Positions 52,402-63,961 of a stretch of DNA of 64,000 nt are shown here, one piece after another. A program made the translations under genes and the position numbers. Position 1 is the first letter of the stretch. Every line of letters begins with the position of its first letter. This DNA is from Aliivibrio sp. S4MY1 (GTDB taxonomy: Bacteria; Pseudomonadota; Gammaproteobacteria; Enterobacterales; Vibrionaceae): NCBI RefSeq assembly GCF_028765545.1, contig NZ_JARACP010000014.1:28498-92497 (forward strand). The letters run 5' to 3'. The notes under the pieces were generated by a model that was given only the letters and a program-made list of their open reading frames with translations, was not told the origin of the DNA and did no database searches.

Positions 52402-52758
52402 TTATTTTTTGATCGGCTTGCGCGGACCTTTACGGGTACGTGCGTTGGTTTTAGTACGCTGTCCACGTAACGGTAGACTGCGACGGTGACGAAGACCACG
52501 ATAACAACCAAGGTCCATTAGACGCTTAATGTTCATCGATACTTCACGACGTAGGTCGCCTTCTACAGTGTATTTGGCAACACCATCACGCAGAATATCA
52601 ATCTGCTCATCATTCAGTTCACTGATCTTAACATTTTCAGCAATACCCACTGCAGCTAAAATAGCTTGAGAGCGAGTCTTACCGATTCCGTAGATCGCTG
52701 TTAAAGCGATTACTGCATGTTTATGATCAGGAATGTTAATGCCTGCTATACGGGCCAC
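52402..52758 (-). CDS. rpsM: 30S ribosomal protein S13
   Basis: 118 residues beginning [26 protein letters not shown], ending in a basic tail ([14 protein letters not shown]). First gene of the alpha operon. The start codon is GTG, as in E. coli, and the first codons GTG GCC CGT form part of the regulatory pseudoknot. AGGAGTG lies just upstream. Confidence 0.98.
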   Translation of the reverse strand: MARIAGINIPDHKHAVIALTAIYGIGKTRSQAILAAVGIAENVKISELNDEQIDILRDGVAKYTVEGDLRREVSMNIKRLMDLGCYRGLRHRRSLPLRGQRTKTNARTRKGPRKPIKK

Positions 52759-52850
52759 TATTCACTCCTAGTACTTTTTCTTAAGAAGAGCCGCAACAAA
52801 GCCCGTTGAGGATACGTTGCGACTATAACTACTTCTTTTGCACACAAAAG
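52740..52850 (-). promoter_or_regulatory. alpha-operon ribosome-binding-site pseudoknot (S4 target)
   Basis: The minus-strand leader resembles the E. coli alpha leader: GTATCC...ACGGGCTTT..., then TAGGAGTG and the GTG start. ACGGGC (52806-52801) is complementary to GCCCGT (52755-52750) inside codons 2-4 of rpsM, which makes the long-range pairing of the pseudoknot. In E. coli S4 traps this fold and blocks initiation; the same is inferred here. Confidence 0.85.
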
Positions 52851-52851
52851 G

Positions 52852-52876
52852 TAGGCCGAGAATAATACTCGGCCTA
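52852..52876 (-). terminator. hairpin between spc and alpha operons
   Basis: TAGGCCGAG and CTCGGCCTA form a perfect 9-bp stem with a 7-base loop, 31 bases after rpmJ. The tail (CCTTTTGTG) is only moderately T-rich, so read-through into the alpha operon is likely. Confidence 0.6.
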
Positions 52877-52907
52877 ACTTAATATATCAAGTAAAAATTT
52901 CTGCTAA

Positions 52908-53021
52908 TTAACCTTGGCGTTGCTTATGCTTTGGTTCAACGCAAATTACACGCACAACACCGTTGCGCTTAATAACTTTACAGTTGCGGCAGATTTTTTT
53001 AACGGAAGCACGAACTTTCAT
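52908..53021 (-). CDS. rpmJ: 50S ribosomal protein L36
   Basis: 37 codons: [20 protein letters not shown] followed by [17 protein letters not shown]. Cys11, Cys14, Cys27 and His32 form the zinc ribbon, so this is the zinc-containing form. Last gene of the spc operon, 30 bp after secY. Confidence 0.97.
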   Translation of the reverse strand: MKVRASVKKICRNCKVIKRNGVVRVICVEPKHKQRQG

Positions 53022-53051
53022 TGCTAAACTCCGTAAAATTGGAATCTGAAA

Positions 53052-54383
53052 TTAACGGCCGTAGCCTTTCAGATTGGCCTTCTTCAACACGGACTCATAC
53101 TGTTGAGACATCAGATGAGTCTGAACCTGTGCCATAAAGTCCATGATAACAACAACTACGATTAGTAGGGAAGTACCGCCAAAATAGAAGCGTACGTTCC
53201 AAGCTATCATCATAAACTCGGGAATCAGACAGATAAAGGTGATATACATCGCACCAGCTAAGGTTAGACGAGTCATTACTTTATCAATATATTTCGTAGT
53301 CTGTTCACCTGGGCGGATTCCGGGTACGAATGCACCAGACTTCTTCAAGTTATCTGCTGTTTCACGCGGGTTAAACACCAACGCTGTATAGAAGAAACAG
53401 AAGAAGATAATTGCTGCTGCATAAAGCATTACATATAACGGTTGACCAGGGCTTAACGCCATGGAAACATCAGTTAACCAACCGAATGTTCCTTCACCAT
53501 TACCACCAAACCACTGAGCCAATGTCCCAGGGAATAGTATAATACTTGATGCAAAAATTGCAGGAATCACACCAGCCATATTTATTTTTAATGGAAGGTG
53601 AGTACTTTGAGCTGCAAATACCTTACGGCCTTGCTGACGCTTCGCATAGTTAACGACGATACGACGTTGACCACGCTCCATGAACACTACAAAGTAGATA
53701 ACTGCAAATGATAAAACTGCAATTAGTAATAGAAGAAGCACGTGCAGTTCACCTTGACGCGCCTGCTGAATCGTTTCCCCGATAGCCGGTGGTAAACCAG
53801 CAACGATACCTGTGAAAATAATCAGAGATATACCGTTACCAATGCCACGCTCAGTAATTTGTTCACCTAACCACATTAAGAACATGGTACCAGTTACTAA
53901 ACTTACTGTAGCTGTCAGATAGAACATCATGTCAGGGTTAGCAACTAACCCTGGAATCATGCTTGGTAGACCGGTTGCAATACCAATTGCTTGGAATGTA
54001 GCCAGCACCAAGGTGCCATAACGTGTGTACTGGTTAATCTTACGACGTCCAGACTCACCTTCTTTTTTCAACTCTGCTAGAGGTGGATGAACAACTGTTA
54101 ACAGTTGAACAACGATAGATGCCGAAATATACGGCATAATACCTAAAGCAAGAATTGAGGCACGAGACAGCGCACCACCAGAAAACATGTTAAACAGTTC
54201 AATGATGGTACCCTGTTGCTGTTCGAAAAGATCAGCAAGGACAGCAGCGTCAATCCCAGGAATTGGCACAAATGAGCCAGCTCGGAACACTAAAAGCGCA
54301 CCTATAACAAATAACAGACGCGATTTCAGTTCAGCTAGGCCGTTCTGTGCACTACTTACTTCTTTTCCTGGTTTCTTTGCCAT
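53052..54383 (-). CDS. secY: Protein translocase subunit SecY
   Basis: Central channel of the SecYEG translocon. 443 residues with ten TM helices. [28 protein letters not shown] (TM1 and the plug region after it), [28 protein letters not shown] and [24 protein letters not shown] are family landmarks, with a short cytosolic C-terminus ([16 protein letters not shown]). Encoded in the spc operon between rplO and rpmJ. Confidence 0.98.
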   Translation of the reverse strand: MAKKPGKEVSSAQNGLAELKSRLLFVIGALLVFRAGSFVPIPGIDAAVLADLFEQQQGTIIELFNMFSGGALSRASILALGIMPYISASIVVQLLTVVHPPLAELKKEGESGRRKINQYTRYGTLVLATFQAIGIATGLPSMIPGLVANPDMMFYLTATVSLVTGTMFLMWLGEQITERGIGNGISLIIFTGIVAGLPPAIGETIQQARQGELHVLLLLLIAVLSFAVIYFVVFMERGQRRIVVNYAKRQQGRKVFAAQSTHLPLKINMAGVIPAIFASSIILFPGTLAQWFGGNGEGTFGWLTDVSMALSPGQPLYVMLYAAAIIFFCFFYTALVFNPRETADNLKKSGAFVPGIRPGEQTTKYIDKVMTRLTLAGAMYITFICLIPEFMMIAWNVRFYFGGTSLLIVVVVIMDFMAQVQTHLMSQQYESVLKKANLKGYGR

Positions 54384-54403
54384 TGTACCTCATCCTTCGA
54401 GGA

Positions 54404-54838
54404 TTATTCCTCGATCTTACCGCCTGCAGCTTCAATCGCAGCTTTAGCGCCTTTCGTTACGCGTAGACCTTTAACAGTTACAGCAGTAGCGATTTCACCA
54501 GAAAGTACAACTTTCGCGAACACAATGTTCTTAGTGATTACGTTAGCAGCTTTAAGGCTGTTTAGATCGATAACGTTACCTTCAACTTTAGATAGCTCGC
54601 TTAGACGAACTTCTGCAGTTACTAGGCTCTTACGTGAAGTAAAGCCAAATTTAGGTAAACGTTGTTTCAGAGGCATTTGACCGCCTTCAAAACCAACGCG
54701 AACTTTACCGCCAGAACGTGATTTTTGGCCTTTGTGACCACGGCCACCAGTTTTACCTAGGCCAGAACCGATACCACGACCTACACGCTTCTTAGAAGGT
54801 TTAGAGCCAGCAGCCGGTGATAGAGTATTCAAACGCAT
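54404..54838 (-). CDS. rplO: 50S ribosomal protein L15
   Basis: 144 residues: [44 protein letters not shown], a Gly/Lys/Arg-rich N-terminal extension that threads the 50S subunit, then a globular domain with [18 protein letters not shown] at the end. Sits between rpmD and secY as usual for spc. Confidence 0.98.
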   Translation of the reverse strand: MRLNTLSPAAGSKPSKKRVGRGIGSGLGKTGGRGHKGQKSRSGGKVRVGFEGGQMPLKQRLPKFGFTSRKSLVTAEVRLSELSKVEGNVIDLNSLKAANVITKNIVFAKVVLSGEIATAVTVKGLRVTKGAKAAIEAAGGKIEE

Positions 54839-54844
54839 TTCTGA

Positions 54845-55024
54845 TTACTCCTCAATCTTAACCATGTAGTAAACTTTGTTGATCATGCCGCGGTTACACG
54901 GTGTATCTTCAATTTCTACTGTATGGTTGATGCGACGAAGACCTAGACCTTTAAGGCACAAAATGTGCTTAGGTAGGCGACCGATAGAGCTTTTAGTCTG
55001 AGTTACTTTGATAGTTTTAGACAT
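54845..55024 (-). CDS. rpmD: 50S ribosomal protein L30
   Basis: 59 codons read from the sequence: [20 protein letters not shown] then [20 protein letters not shown] and a C-terminal VYYMVKIEE. Typical bacterial L30 length and motifs. It fits exactly between rpsE (5-bp gap) and rplO (6-bp gap). Confidence 0.97.
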   Translation of the reverse strand: MSKTIKVTQTKSSIGRLPKHILCLKGLGLRRINHTVEIEDTPCNRGMINKVYYMVKIEE

Positions 55025-55029
55025 GGTAC

Positions 55030-55530
55030 TTACTCCGAAATAGATTCAACAGTTAGACCACGCTTAGCAGCTACCATCTCAGGTGACTTAACGCTACTTA
55101 AACCAGCAATCGTTGCGCGAACAACGTTGATTGGGTTAGTAGAGCCGTAAGCTTTTGCTAGAACGTTGCGGACACCCACAACCTCTAGTACTGCACGCAT
55201 AGCACCACCTGCGATGATACCTGTACCTTCTGAAGCAGGTTGCATGTACACTTTTGAACCAGTGTGGCGACCTTTAACAGAATGGTGAAGAGTACCTTCG
55301 TTAAGTGCAATCGTAAACATGTTACGACGTGCTTTTTCCATTGATTTTTGAATCGCTGCAGGTACTTCACGAGCTTTGCCGTAACCGAAACCTACACGAC
55401 CATTACCGTCACCAACAACTGTTAGTGCAGTAAAGCTAAAGATTCGACCACCTTTAACCGTTTTAGAAACACGGTTAACAGCAATTAGCTTTTCGTTCAA
55501 ATCTGTAGCTTGTTGTTGTTCTTTAGCCAT
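55030..55530 (-). CDS. rpsE: 30S ribosomal protein S5
   Basis: 166 residues: [43 protein letters not shown] is the double-stranded RNA-binding domain, [29 protein letters not shown] the C-terminal domain. Contributes to decoding fidelity and mRNA entry. No sign of the loop changes linked to spectinomycin resistance can be judged by eye. Confidence 0.99.
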   Translation of the reverse strand: MAKEQQQATDLNEKLIAVNRVSKTVKGGRIFSFTALTVVGDGNGRVGFGYGKAREVPAAIQKSMEKARRNMFTIALNEGTLHHSVKGRHTGSKVYMQPASEGTGIIAGGAMRAVLEVVGVRNVLAKAYGSTNPINVVRATIAGLSSVKSPEMVAAKRGLTVESISE

Positions 55531-55544
55531 CTTCCAACCCTACC

Positions 55545-55898
55545 TTAGAATTTCAGACCAGCTTCGCGAGCAGAATCTGCTAGCGCCGCTACTCGGCCGT
55601 GGTATTGGAAACCAGAACGATCGAAAGCAACATTAGTAATGCCTTTTTCGATAGCGCGCTCTGCAATTAATTTACCAATTGCTTGAGCTGCAGCTTTGTT
55701 GCTAGTGTTTCCAACTTGCTCACGGATTGCCTTTTCTACAGTAGAAGCGGCAGCGATAACCTCTGAGCCGTTTGGTGCGATTACCTGAGCGTACGTATGA
55801 CGCGGAGTACGGTGTACTACAAGGCGAGTTGCACACAGTTCAGCAATCTTACGACGTGCACGTGTAGCACGACGGATGCGAGATGCTTTCTTATCCAT
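55545..55898 (-). CDS. rplR: 50S ribosomal protein L18
   Basis: 117 residues: [40 protein letters not shown]..., ending [17 protein letters not shown]. 5S rRNA-binding protein working with L5 (rplE, also here). 14 bp before rpsE in the operon. Confidence 0.98.
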   Translation of the reverse strand: MDKKASRIRRATRARRKIAELCATRLVVHRTPRHTYAQVIAPNGSEVIAAASTVEKAIREQVGNTSNKAAAQAIGKLIAERAIEKGITNVAFDRSGFQYHGRVAALADSAREAGLKF

Positions 55899-55907
55899 AG
55901 TGATACC

Positions 55908-56441
55908 CTACTTCTTCTTAGCTTCTTTAGTACGCACGATTTCATCGGCGTAACGAACACCTTTGCCTTTGTAAGGCTCAGGCTGACGGTATGAACGAAT
56001 ATCCGCAGCAACTTGACCAACTACTTGCTTATCGCAACCAGTTAAAACGATCTCAGTTTGAGTTGGACACTCAGCTTTAATACCTTCTGGTAGAGCGTGC
56101 TCTACTGGGTGTGAGAAGCCAAGAGTTAGAGCTACAGAGTTGCCTTTCATAGCAGCACGGTAACCTACACCTTTAAGAGTTAGCTTCTTAGTAAAGCCTT
56201 CATTAACGCCGATAACCATGTTGTTAACTAGTGCACGAGCTGTACCAGCTTGTGCCCAAGCATTAGCCACGCCTTCGCGAGGACCAAATACAACAGTGTT
56301 ATCTTCTTGTGAAACAACTACAGCACTGTTAAGTACGCGAGTTAGTTCACCTTTACCACCTTTAATAGTGATTTCCTGGCCGTTCAGTTTAACTTCTACG
56401 CCAGCAGGAATTACTACGGGTGCTTTAGCAACACGAGACAT
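55908..56441 (-). CDS. rplF: 50S ribosomal protein L6
   Basis: 177 residues of two tandem L6 domains. [33 protein letters not shown] opens the first; [29 protein letters not shown] is the C-terminal signature near the GTPase-associated centre. Confidence 0.99.
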   Translation of the reverse strand: MSRVAKAPVVIPAGVEVKLNGQEITIKGGKGELTRVLNSAVVVSQEDNTVVFGPREGVANAWAQAGTARALVNNMVIGVNEGFTKKLTLKGVGYRAAMKGNSVALTLGFSHPVEHALPEGIKAECPTQTEIVLTGCDKQVVGQVAADIRSYRQPEPYKGKGVRYADEIVRTKEAKKK

Positions 56442-56453
56442 ATCCTACTCCTA

Positions 56454-56846
56454 TTAAGCTACGTAGCAGATAATTTCGCCACCAAGACCAGCTTTACGCG
56501 CAGCGCGATCAGACATTAGGCCTTTTGATGTAGAAACAACAGCAATACCAAGACCACCCATAACAGATGGTAACGCGTCGTTCTTCTTGTATACACGAAG
56601 ACCTGGACGAGAAACTCGTTGGATTTGCTCGATAACTGGTTTAGCTTGGAAATACTTAAGAGTGATTTCTAGCTCAGGTTTGATTTCGCCTTCAACAGCG
56701 AAGTCAGCGATGTAGCCTTCAGCTTTAAGTAGTGCAGCAATTGCAACTTTAAGCTTTGAAGAAGGCATTTTAACAGCAACTTTATTTGCTGATTGACCGT
56801 TGCGAACGCGGGTCAGCATATCCGAAATCGGATCTTGCATGCTCAT
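56454..56846 (-). CDS. rpsH: 30S ribosomal protein S8
   Basis: 130 residues: [33 protein letters not shown], then the C-terminal signature [33 protein letters not shown]. 16S central-domain binder. In E. coli it represses the spc operon by binding mRNA at the rplX-rplE junction; I could not confirm that site here. Confidence 0.99.
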   Translation of the reverse strand: MSMQDPISDMLTRVRNGQSANKVAVKMPSSKLKVAIAALLKAEGYIADFAVEGEIKPELEITLKYFQAKPVIEQIQRVSRPGLRVYKKNDALPSVMGGLGIAVVSTSKGLMSDRAARKAGLGGEIICYVA

Positions 56847-56875
56847 ATGATTTACTCCAAATGATTAAGTGGCAA

Positions 56876-57181
56876 TTACCAGCTAGCCTTACGAAGACCC
56901 GGAATCTCGCCTTTCATGCAAGCTTCACGAACCTTAATACGGCTTAAACCGAACTTACGTAGGTAACCGTGTGGACGACCAGTTTGGTTGCAACGATTAC
57001 GCTGACGAGATGCACTTGAATCACGAGGTAGAGCTTGCAGTTTAAGAACTGCATCCCAACGCTCTTCTTCAGAAGCATTTACATCGCTAATTAGAACTTT
57101 TAGCGCCGAACGCTTTTCAGCGAACTTAGCTACAAGTTTTGCACGTTTAGCTTCACGTGCTTTCATAGATTGTTTAGCCAT
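56876..57181 (-). CDS. rpsN: 30S ribosomal protein S14
   Basis: 101 residues, the long form without the CxxC zinc ribbon found in short S14. [24 protein letters not shown] at the N-terminus and [39 protein letters not shown] at the C-terminus (given here only as its motif core [17 protein letters not shown]). 17 bp after rplE. Confidence 0.98.
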   Translation of the reverse strand: MAKQSMKAREAKRAKLVAKFAEKRSALKVLISDVNASEEERWDAVLKLQALPRDSSASRQRNRCNQTGRPHGYLRKFGLSRIKVREACMKGEIPGLRKASW

Positions 57182-57198
57182 AACAGTAACCCTTCACC

Positions 57199-57738
57199 TT
57201 ACTTACGGAATGGGAAGTTAAAGGCAGCCAGCAGAGCTCGGCCTTCCGCATCTGTATTCGCAGACGTCGTGATAGTAATATCAAGACCGCGTACACGATC
57301 AACTTTATCATAGTCGATCTCAGGGAAGATGATTTGCTCGCGAACGCCCATGCTGTAGTTACCGCGACCGTCAAAAGACTTCGCGCTAACACCACGGAAA
57401 TCACGTACTCGTGGAAGTGCAATAGAGATTAAACGCTCTAAGAATTCCCACATACGTTCGCCACGTAGGGTTACTTTACAACCGATTGGGTAGCCTTCAC
57501 GGATTTTAAAACCAGCAACAGATTTACGCGCTTTAGTAATCAATGGTTTTTGACCAGAGATAATTGCCATATCGGCAGCAGCGTTTTCTAGAAGCTTCTT
57601 ATCATTGATTGCTTCACCAACACCCATGTTTAGGGTGATTTTTTCAACCCTAGGGACTTGCATGACGCTTGAGTAGCTGAACTCTTTGGTAAGCTCAGCG
57701 ACTACAGACGACTTGTAGTAATCATGCAGTTTCGCCAT
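57199..57738 (-). CDS. rplE: 50S ribosomal protein L5
   Basis: 179 residues with [40 protein letters not shown] and [25 protein letters not shown], ending [12 protein letters not shown]. Binds 5S rRNA in the central protuberance. TTTGGAG precedes the ATG. Confidence 0.99.
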   Translation of the reverse strand: MAKLHDYYKSSVVAELTKEFSYSSVMQVPRVEKITLNMGVGEAINDKKLLENAAADMAIISGQKPLITKARKSVAGFKIREGYPIGCKVTLRGERMWEFLERLISIALPRVRDFRGVSAKSFDGRGNYSMGVREQIIFPEIDYDKVDRVRGLDITITTSANTDAEGRALLAAFNFPFRK

Positions 57739-57765
57739 AGTAGAACTCCAAATTGCTTCTATCTA

Positions 57766-58083
57766 TTAGTTAGAAATGGTTTCGCCGTTTGATTTGAAGA
57801 AACGCACTTTTTTGCCTTCTTCAAAACGGAAACCGATACGGTCCGCTTTACCAGTAGCTTCGTTGTAGATTGCGATGTTAGAAGCATCAATTGCTGCTTC
57901 TTTCTCAACAATACCACCTTGCTGACCAAGAGCCGGTACAGGCTTTTGGTGCTTTTTAACAAGATTGATACCTTCAACGATAACTTTACCAGTTTCAAGA
58001 ACCTTAGTTACTTTACCTTTCTTGCCTTTATCTTTACCGACAAGAACGATTACTTCGTCATTACGACGGATTTTAGCTGCCAT
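57766..58083 (-). CDS. rplX: 50S ribosomal protein L24
   Basis: 105 residues with the KOW motif: [48 protein letters not shown]. Assembly initiator for the 50S subunit. Between rplN and rplE, 11 bp after the former. Confidence 0.98.
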   Translation of the reverse strand: MAAKIRRNDEVIVLVGKDKGKKGKVTKVLETGKVIVEGINLVKKHQKPVPALGQQGGIVEKEAAIDASNIAIYNEATGKADRIGFRFEEGKKVRFFKSNGETISN

Positions 58084-58094
58084 CTTACCGCTCC

Positions 58095-58466
58095 TTACAG
58101 AACTTCTGGTGCTAGTGAAACAATTTTCATGAATTTCGCATTACGAAGTTCACGAGTCACTGGACCAAAGATACGTGTACCGACTGGTTGCTCAGTAGTG
58201 TCATTCAACAATACGCAAGCATTACGGTCGAAGCGAATGATAGAACCGTCTGGGCGACGAACGCCTTTACGAGTGCGCACTACTACCGCCTTCAGAACAT
58301 CACCTTTCTTAACTTTACCGCGAGGAATTGCTTCCTTAACAGTAACTTTAATGATGTCTCCGATATGTGCATAACGGCGGTGAGAGCCACCCAGAACCTT
58401 AATACACATTACCTTGCGCGCACCAGAGTTATCTGCAGCGTCAAGTGTACTTTGCATTTGGATCAT
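58095..58466 (-). CDS. rplN: 50S ribosomal protein L14
   Basis: 123 residues: [58 protein letters not shown] and a C-terminal [23 protein letters not shown]. First gene of the spc operon, preceded by the extended -10 promoter at 58538-58546. Confidence 0.99.
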   Translation of the reverse strand: MIQMQSTLDAADNSGARKVMCIKVLGGSHRRYAHIGDIIKVTVKEAIPRGKVKKGDVLKAVVVRTRKGVRRPDGSIIRFDRNACVLLNDTTEQPVGTRIFGPVTRELRNAKFMKIVSLAPEVL

Positions 58467-58537
58467 TGTTAGTGCTCCGCTAAATATTTAAAACTAGACC
58501 CATCACGGGTCGGGCTGCCTCTTTAAAAGGGATGGGG

Positions 58538-58546
58538 ATTATATCA
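58538..58546 (-). promoter_or_regulatory. spc operon promoter, extended -10
   Basis: On the minus strand TGATATAAT, a perfect TATAAT (58543-58538) with the TG extension, followed by a CCCCATCCC discriminator. No good -35 is visible at the right distance, which fits an extended -10 promoter. It lies 72 bp before rplN and just after the S10 terminator. Confidence 0.65.
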
Positions 58547-58570
58547 CCATATTTTAAATAAAGGTAGTCT

Positions 58571-58604
58571 AAAAATAAACGGCTCCAAAAAAAGTTCGGA
58601 GCCG
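58571..58604 (-). terminator. S10 operon terminator
   Basis: CGGCTCC (58604-58598) pairs with GGAGCCG (58586-58580) around an 11-base T-rich loop, followed on the minus strand by TTTATTTTT. It lies 27 bp after rpsQ and separates S10 from spc. Confidence 0.8.
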
Positions 58605-58630
58605 CTTAGAATCGCTATAGAATCAACAAA

Positions 58631-58885
58631 TTAAGCTTTTGCTTTTTCTACAATGTTTACCAAAGTCCAAGATTTAGTCTTAGACAGTGGGCGACATTCA
58701 CGAATCTCAACAGTATCGCCTAGGCCACACTCGTTGTTTTCATCATGTGCGTGAAGCTTAGTCGTGCGCTTGATGTATTTACCGTAGATCGGGTGTTTCA
58801 CCATGCGTTCAATAGCAACAACAATAGACTTGTCCATTTTGTCGCTAACTACACGACCTTGCATAGTACGAATTTTCTCGCTCAT
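58631..58885 (-). CDS. rpsQ: 30S ribosomal protein S17
   Basis: 84 residues: [43 protein letters not shown], with [18 protein letters not shown]. Primary 16S rRNA binder. Last gene of the S10 operon. Its ATG overlaps the rpmC stop by one base. Confidence 0.99.
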   Translation of the reverse strand: MSEKIRTMQGRVVSDKMDKSIVVAIERMVKHPIYGKYIKRTTKLHAHDENNECGLGDTVEIRECRPLSKTKSWTLVNIVEKAKA

Positions 58886-59079
58886 TATGCGCCAGCCTTC
58901 TCATTCAGTAAAGTTTTAACACGTGCGATATCACGACGTACAGCTTTCAGAGTATGAGTTTGCTGTAGTTGACCAGTCGCAGCTTGCATGCGCAAGTTAA
59001 ACTGTTCACGTAGCAAATTCAGAAGCTCTTCATTAAGCTCTTCAACGTTTTTCTCGCGTAGATCTTGTGCTTTCATCAC
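58885..59079 (-). CDS. rpmC: 50S ribosomal protein L29
   Basis: 64 residues, two-helix protein at the peptide exit: [32 protein letters not shown] then [26 protein letters not shown]. Overlaps rplP by 4 bases and rpsQ by one, so the three are translationally coupled. Confidence 0.98.
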   Translation of the reverse strand: MMKAQDLREKNVEELNEELLNLLREQFNLRMQAATGQLQQTHTLKAVRRDIARVKTLLNEKAGA

Positions 59080-59486
59080 ATCACCTGCTTAGTTACAAAA
59101 GTAGTTTTGATAGGCAGTTTACGTGCCGCTAGGCGGAACGCTTCACGTGCCAACTCTTCAGGTACGCCGTTCATTTCGTACATAACCTTTCCAGGTTGGA
59201 TTTGGGCTACCCAGTACTCAACGTTACCTTTACCCTTACCTTGACGAACTTCAAGCGGTTTTTCTGTGATAGGTTTGTCTGGGAACACACGGATCCAGAT
59301 TTGACCTTGACGCTTAATGTGACGCGTCATAGCACGACGAGCCGCTTCAATCTGACGAGCAGTTAGACGACCACGGCCTACAGCTTTAAGACCGAAGTCG
59401 CCGAAGCTTACTTCAGTACCTTTAGCAAGGCCACGGTTACGACCAGTCATAACCTTACGGAACTTAGTACGTTTTGGTTGTAGCAT
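59076..59486 (-). CDS. rplP: 50S ribosomal protein L16
   Basis: 136 residues: [36 protein letters not shown], the signatures [20 protein letters not shown] and [23 protein letters not shown]. Helps position A-site tRNA. 11 bp after rpsC. Confidence 0.99.
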   Translation of the reverse strand: MLQPKRTKFRKVMTGRNRGLAKGTEVSFGDFGLKAVGRGRLTARQIEAARRAMTRHIKRQGQIWIRVFPDKPITEKPLEVRQGKGKGNVEYWVAQIQPGKVMYEMNGVPEELAREAFRLAARKLPIKTTFVTKQVM

Positions 59487-59497
59487 CAGTCAGCTCC

Positions 59498-60196
59498 TTA
59501 CTTACGGCTTCTACGCTGCTTCTTAGGCTTGTCAGCCTTAGGCTCTACTGCATTAGCAGCTGGCATACCGCCTAGAACTTCACCTTTGAAGATCCAAACT
59601 TTAACGCCGATCACACCGTATTGAGTGTGAGCCGAAGAAGTTGCGTAATCAATGTCAGCACGTAGAGTATGTAGAGGTACACGACCTTCACGATACCACT
59701 CAGAACGTGCGATTTCAGCACCGCCTAGACGGCCACCTACTTGTACTTTGATGCCTTTAGCGCCTAGACGCATTGCATTTTGTACCGCACGCTTCATAGC
59801 GCGACGGAACATAACACGACGTTCTAGTTGAGAAGCAATGCTGTCAGCTACAAGTTGAGCGTCTAGCTCAGGCTTGCGAACTTCTGCAATGTTGATTTGC
59901 GCTGGAACACCTGCGATTTTTGCTACGCCTGCGCGTAGTTTCTCTACGTCTTCACCTTTTTTACCGATAACAACGCCTGGACGAGCTGTGTGAATAGTCA
60001 CACGGATGCTCTTAGCAGGACGTTCGATAACGATGCGTGATAGAGATGCTTTTTTCAGTTCTTTAGTAAGATACTGACGTACCTTGAAGTCGCCGTCTAG
60101 GTTGTCAGCGAACTCTTGGCTACTAGCAAACCATGTAGCATTCCAAGGCTTAACGATGCCAAGACGAATACCATTAGGATGTACTTTTTGACCCAT
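59498..60196 (-). CDS. rpsC: 30S ribosomal protein S3
   Basis: 232 residues: [26 protein letters not shown] domain with [17 protein letters not shown], and the C-terminal domain [26 protein letters not shown]. Lysine/arginine-rich tail ([14 protein letters not shown]). Forms the mRNA entry channel with S4 and S5. Confidence 0.99.
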   Translation of the reverse strand: MGQKVHPNGIRLGIVKPWNATWFASSQEFADNLDGDFKVRQYLTKELKKASLSRIVIERPAKSIRVTIHTARPGVVIGKKGEDVEKLRAGVAKIAGVPAQINIAEVRKPELDAQLVADSIASQLERRVMFRRAMKRAVQNAMRLGAKGIKVQVGGRLGGAEIARSEWYREGRVPLHTLRADIDYATSSAHTQYGVIGVKVWIFKGEVLGGMPAANAVEPKADKPKKQRRSRK

Positions 60197-60215
60197 TTGC
60201 TTAATCTCCTAGTCT

Positions 60216-60548
60216 TTAACGATCAGCTACAACGATAGTGATGTGGCTTGAACGCTTCAAGATGCGATCTGCACGACCTTTAGCACGAGGCATAATACGC
60301 TTCATGATAGGGCCTTCGTCTACGAAGATTTTAGCGACATTTAGATCGTCGATATCTGCACCTTCGTTGTGTTCAGCGTTTGCGATAGCAGACTCAACAA
60401 CTTTCTTAATTAATACTGCAGCTTTTTTGTTGCTGAAAGTAAGAATTTCAAGAGCTTGGTCTACTGATTTCCCACGAATTTGGTCCGCAACTAAGCGAGC
60501 CTTTTGTGGAGAAATGCTGGCAAAACGATGTTTAGCAATAGCTTCCAT
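60216..60548 (-). CDS. rplV: 50S ribosomal protein L22
   Basis: 110 residues: [36 protein letters not shown], the beta-hairpin loop near residues 80-100 ([18 protein letters not shown]) that lines the exit tunnel, ending HITIVVADR. Wild-type looking in the macrolide-resistance loop as far as can be judged by eye. Confidence 0.99.
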   Translation of the reverse strand: MEAIAKHRFASISPQKARLVADQIRGKSVDQALEILTFSNKKAAVLIKKVVESAIANAEHNEGADIDDLNVAKIFVDEGPIMKRIMPRAKGRADRILKRSSHITIVVADR

Positions 60549-60558
60549 ATTCTACCTC

Positions 60559-60837
60559 CTAACGCTTTTTAGCTTTCTTATCTGCAGCATGGCCACGATA
60601 AGTACGAGTAGGTGCAAATTCGCCCAGCTTGTGACCAATCATGTCTTCTGTAACGAAAACTGGTACATGCTGGCGACCATTATGGACAGCGATGGTCAAG
60701 TTGATCATAGTTGGAATGATCATTGAACGACGGGACCAAGTCTTAATAGGCTTTTTGTCTCCGCTTTCCACCGCTTTCTCTACCTTCTTCAGCAAGTGTA
60801 GGTCAATAAAAGGACCTTTCTTGAGAGAACGTGGCAT
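60559..60837 (-). CDS. rpsS: 30S ribosomal protein S19
   Basis: 92 residues: [70 protein letters not shown]. Head of the 30S subunit, contacts tRNA. Between rplB and rplV. Confidence 0.99.
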   Translation of the reverse strand: MPRSLKKGPFIDLHLLKKVEKAVESGDKKPIKTWSRRSMIIPTMINLTIAVHNGRQHVPVFVTEDMIGHKLGEFAPTRTYRGHAADKKAKKR

Positions 60838-60856
60838 GGCGATTCCTCTTTATAGA

Positions 60857-61681
60857 TTATTTGTTACGACGACGTACAATGTACTTGTCAGTAGATTTAT
60901 TCTTACGAGTCTTGAAGCCCTTAGTTGGCATACCCCAAGGTGATACTGGGTGACGACCGCCTGATGTACGACCTTCACCACCACCGTGTGGGTGATCCAC
61001 TGGGTTCATTGCAACACCACGTACCGTTGGACGAACACCGCGCCAGCGTGTAGCACCGGCTTTGCCTAGCTCACGTAGCATGTGTTCAGAGTTACCAACT
61101 TCACCGATAGTCGCACGACCTTCAGAAAGAACTTTACGCATCTCACCAGAGCGTAGACGTAATGTCACATAAGCGCCATCACGAGCAATGATTTGTGCGT
61201 ATGCACCAGCAGAACGTGCAACTTGCGCGCCCTTACCAGGTTTTAATTCAACACAGTGAACAGTAGAACCTACTGGGATGTTGCGCAATGGTAAGCAGTT
61301 ACCTGCTTTGATTGGCGCATCAACACCTGATTGTACTGTATCGCCGGCTTTAAGACCTTTTGGTGCGATAATGTAACGACGCTCACCGTCTGCGAACAGA
61401 ACTAGTGCAATGTTTGCACTACGGTTTGGATCGTATTCTAAACGTTCAACGATAGCTGGAATGCCATCTTTAGTACGTTTAAAGTCAATTAGACGGTAGT
61501 GTTGCTTATGACCACCACCAACGTGACGTACTGTAATACGACCGTTATTGTTACGACCACCAGATTTAGAGTTTTTCTCTAAAAGAGGTGCGTATGGCTT
61601 ACCCTTATGTAGGTCAGCGTTAACGATTTTTACAACGTGACGACGACCAGGGGAAGTCGGCTTACATTTAACAATAGCCAT
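60857..61681 (-). CDS. rplB: 50S ribosomal protein L2
   Basis: 274 residues: [40 protein letters not shown], and the C-terminal loop [26 protein letters not shown] containing the conserved His near the peptidyl-transferase centre. Key for subunit joining. Confidence 0.99.
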   Translation of the reverse strand: MAIVKCKPTSPGRRHVVKIVNADLHKGKPYAPLLEKNSKSGGRNNNGRITVRHVGGGHKQHYRLIDFKRTKDGIPAIVERLEYDPNRSANIALVLFADGERRYIIAPKGLKAGDTVQSGVDAPIKAGNCLPLRNIPVGSTVHCVELKPGKGAQVARSAGAYAQIIARDGAYVTLRLRSGEMRKVLSEGRATIGEVGNSEHMLRELGKAGATRWRGVRPTVRGVAMNPVDHPHGGGEGRTSGGRHPVSPWGMPTKGFKTRKNKSTDKYIVRRRNK

Positions 61682-61696
61682 TTTTAACTACTCCTG

Positions 61697-61999
61697 TTAT
61701 TCCGCGCCGCCAACGAAGTCTAGGTCTTGACCTTCTTTCAAGATTACGTACGCTTTTTTCACGTCTGAACGACGGCCTTGGCGTGCACCTTGACGTTTGG
61801 TCTTGCCCTTAGTAATAAGGGTATTTACAGACTTAACTTCAACTTCAAACAACTTTTCTACTGCTGCTTTAATCTCTTTTTTAGTTGCATTGATTGCTAC
61901 TTTGAAAACAATAGTGTTATTGCCTTCAGCAGCCATCGTTGCTTTTTCAGAGATAATAGGACCACGTAGAACTTTTAGTAGACGCTCTTCACTGATCAT
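61697..61999 (-). CDS. rplW: 50S ribosomal protein L23
   Basis: 100 residues: [56 protein letters not shown]. Docking site for trigger factor and SRP at the tunnel exit. Its start overlaps the rplD stop by 4 bases. Confidence 0.98.
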   Translation of the reverse strand: MISEERLLKVLRGPIISEKATMAAEGNNTIVFKVAINATKKEIKAAVEKLFEVEVKSVNTLITKGKTKRQGARQGRRSDVKKAYVILKEGQDLDFVGGAE

Positions 62000-62598
62000 G
62001 CCAGCATCTCCTCAACTTGCTTAACTGCAGCTGCAGTCATTAGAACCTTGTTGAATGCAACTAGACTTACTGGATCAATACCAGCAACGTCACGTGCGTC
62101 AACTTTGTAAAGGTTACGAGCAGCTAAGAATAGATTCTCATCTACTTCGCCAGTTACGATAAGAACATCGTTAAGCTCAAGCTCTTTAAGCTTAGCAACT
62201 AGCTCTTTAGTCTTTGGTGCTTCAATTGAGAAGTCTTCAACAACGATCAAACGATCTTGACGAACTAACTCAGAAAGAATGCTCTTAAGAGCACCACGGT
62301 ACATTTTTTTGTTTACTTTTTGGCTGTGATCTTGTGGTTTCGCAGCAAAAGTAACACCACCTGAACGCCAGATTGGGCTACGAATAGTACCCGCACGAGC
62401 TCGGCCTGTACCTTTTTGACGCCATGGCTTAGCGCCACCGCCAGATACTTCTGAACGTGTTTTTTGAGCGCGAGTACCTTGACGAGCACCTGCTGCATAA
62501 GCAACAACTACTTGGTGTACAAGAGCTTCGTTAAACTCACGTCCGAAAGTAGTTTCGGAAACAGTTAGTGCCGCAGCACCTTTAACCATTAGTTCCAT
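61996..62598 (-). CDS. rplD: 50S ribosomal protein L4
   Basis: 200 residues: [64 protein letters not shown] spans the tunnel-lining loop (core motif [14 protein letters not shown]). In E. coli L4 also represses its own S10 operon by binding the leader, at both transcription and translation. The long leader at 63570-63849 would be its target. Confidence 0.99.
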   Translation of the reverse strand: MELMVKGAAALTVSETTFGREFNEALVHQVVVAYAAGARQGTRAQKTRSEVSGGGAKPWRQKGTGRARAGTIRSPIWRSGGVTFAAKPQDHSQKVNKKMYRGALKSILSELVRQDRLIVVEDFSIEAPKTKELVAKLKELELNDVLIVTGEVDENLFLAARNLYKVDARDVAGIDPVSLVAFNKVLMTAAAVKQVEEMLA

Positions 62599-62615
62599 TA
62601 CATACTCCTAAGACG

Positions 62616-63245
62616 TTATGCTTTAACAGCTGGTTTAACGATCACGTTGCCACCTGTTGAGCCTGGTACTGCACCTTTAATAAGAAGCAGATTGCGCTCA
62701 GCGTCAACACGTACGATCTCTAGGTTTTGAGTCGTACAACGCTCAGCACCCATGTGACCTGCCATTTTTTTGCCTTTAAATACGCGACCTGGAGTTTGAC
62801 ATTGGCCAATTGAACCCGGAGCACGGTGAGACAAAGAGTTACCGTGAGTCATATCTTGAGTACGGAAGTTCCAACGCTTAACAGCGCCTTGGAAGCCCTT
62901 ACCTTTAGATGTACCAGTAACGTCTACTTTTTTGATTTCGTTAAAGATTTCAACACTTAGCTCAGCGCCAACTGCGAATTCTTCACCGCTTTCTAAACGG
63001 AATTCCCAAAGACCGCGACCTGCTTCAACACCTGCTTTCGCAAAGTGACCAGCTTCAGGCTTAGATACGCGGTTAGCTTTCTTAGAACCACAAGTAACTT
63101 GAATTGCGTTGTAGCCATCTGTTTCTACAGTTTTCACTTGAGAAACACGGTTAACTTCAACTTCAACTACTGTTACTGGGATAGAAACGCCTTCTTCGGT
63201 AAAGATGCGGGTCATGCCCACTTTACGACCGACTAGACCAATCAT
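62616..63245 (-). CDS. rplC: 50S ribosomal protein L3
   Basis: 209 residues: [79 protein letters not shown] (the conserved central loop, with the Gln of GQCQTPGRV methylated by PrmB in E. coli). Second gene of S10, 12 bp after rpsJ. Confidence 0.99.
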   Translation of the reverse strand: MIGLVGRKVGMTRIFTEEGVSIPVTVVEVEVNRVSQVKTVETDGYNAIQVTCGSKKANRVSKPEAGHFAKAGVEAGRGLWEFRLESGEEFAVGAELSVEIFNEIKKVDVTGTSKGKGFQGAVKRWNFRTQDMTHGNSLSHRAPGSIGQCQTPGRVFKGKKMAGHMGAERCTTQNLEIVRVDAERNLLLIKGAVPGSTGGNVIVKPAVKA

Positions 63246-63257
63246 AATAATCTCCCC

Positions 63258-63849
<592 letters not shown>

Positions 63850-63855
63850 CGTTGC

Positions 63856-63883
63856 ATTATACAGATCACACTTTTAGTTGCAA
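63856..63883 (-). promoter_or_regulatory. S10 operon promoter
   Basis: On the minus strand TTGCAA (63883-63878), a 16-bp spacer and a perfect TATAAT (63861-63856), followed by a GCAACGC discriminator. It drives the S10 block of 11 ribosomal genes. Confidence 0.85.
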
Positions 63884-63932
63884 GCATTGTTTGAAAAACA
63901 AACGAAAAAAAATATATTTTCTTACAGGCAAC

Positions 63933-63961
63933 AAAAAGGGAAGCCTAAGCTTCCCTTTTTT
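63933..63961 (-). terminator. terminator upstream of the S10 operon
   Basis: A-run + GGGAAGC pairs with GCTTCCC + T-run around CTAA, usable in both directions. On the minus strand it would end whatever gene lies beyond the window. The last bases (64000-63993, CGCTTAAT) would fit the final Ala-stop of a tuf gene, which often precedes rpsJ, but too little is present to call it. Confidence 0.85.

Noticed and set aside
57919..58374. 151-codon open frame antisense to rplX and rplN
   Set aside because: Same reasoning: it covers two conserved genes and an operon junction, with no recognisable protein.
60238..60726. 162-codon open frame antisense to rplV and rpsS
   Set aside because: It spans two ribosomal genes on the opposite strand; long antisense frames are common over biased ribosomal codons.
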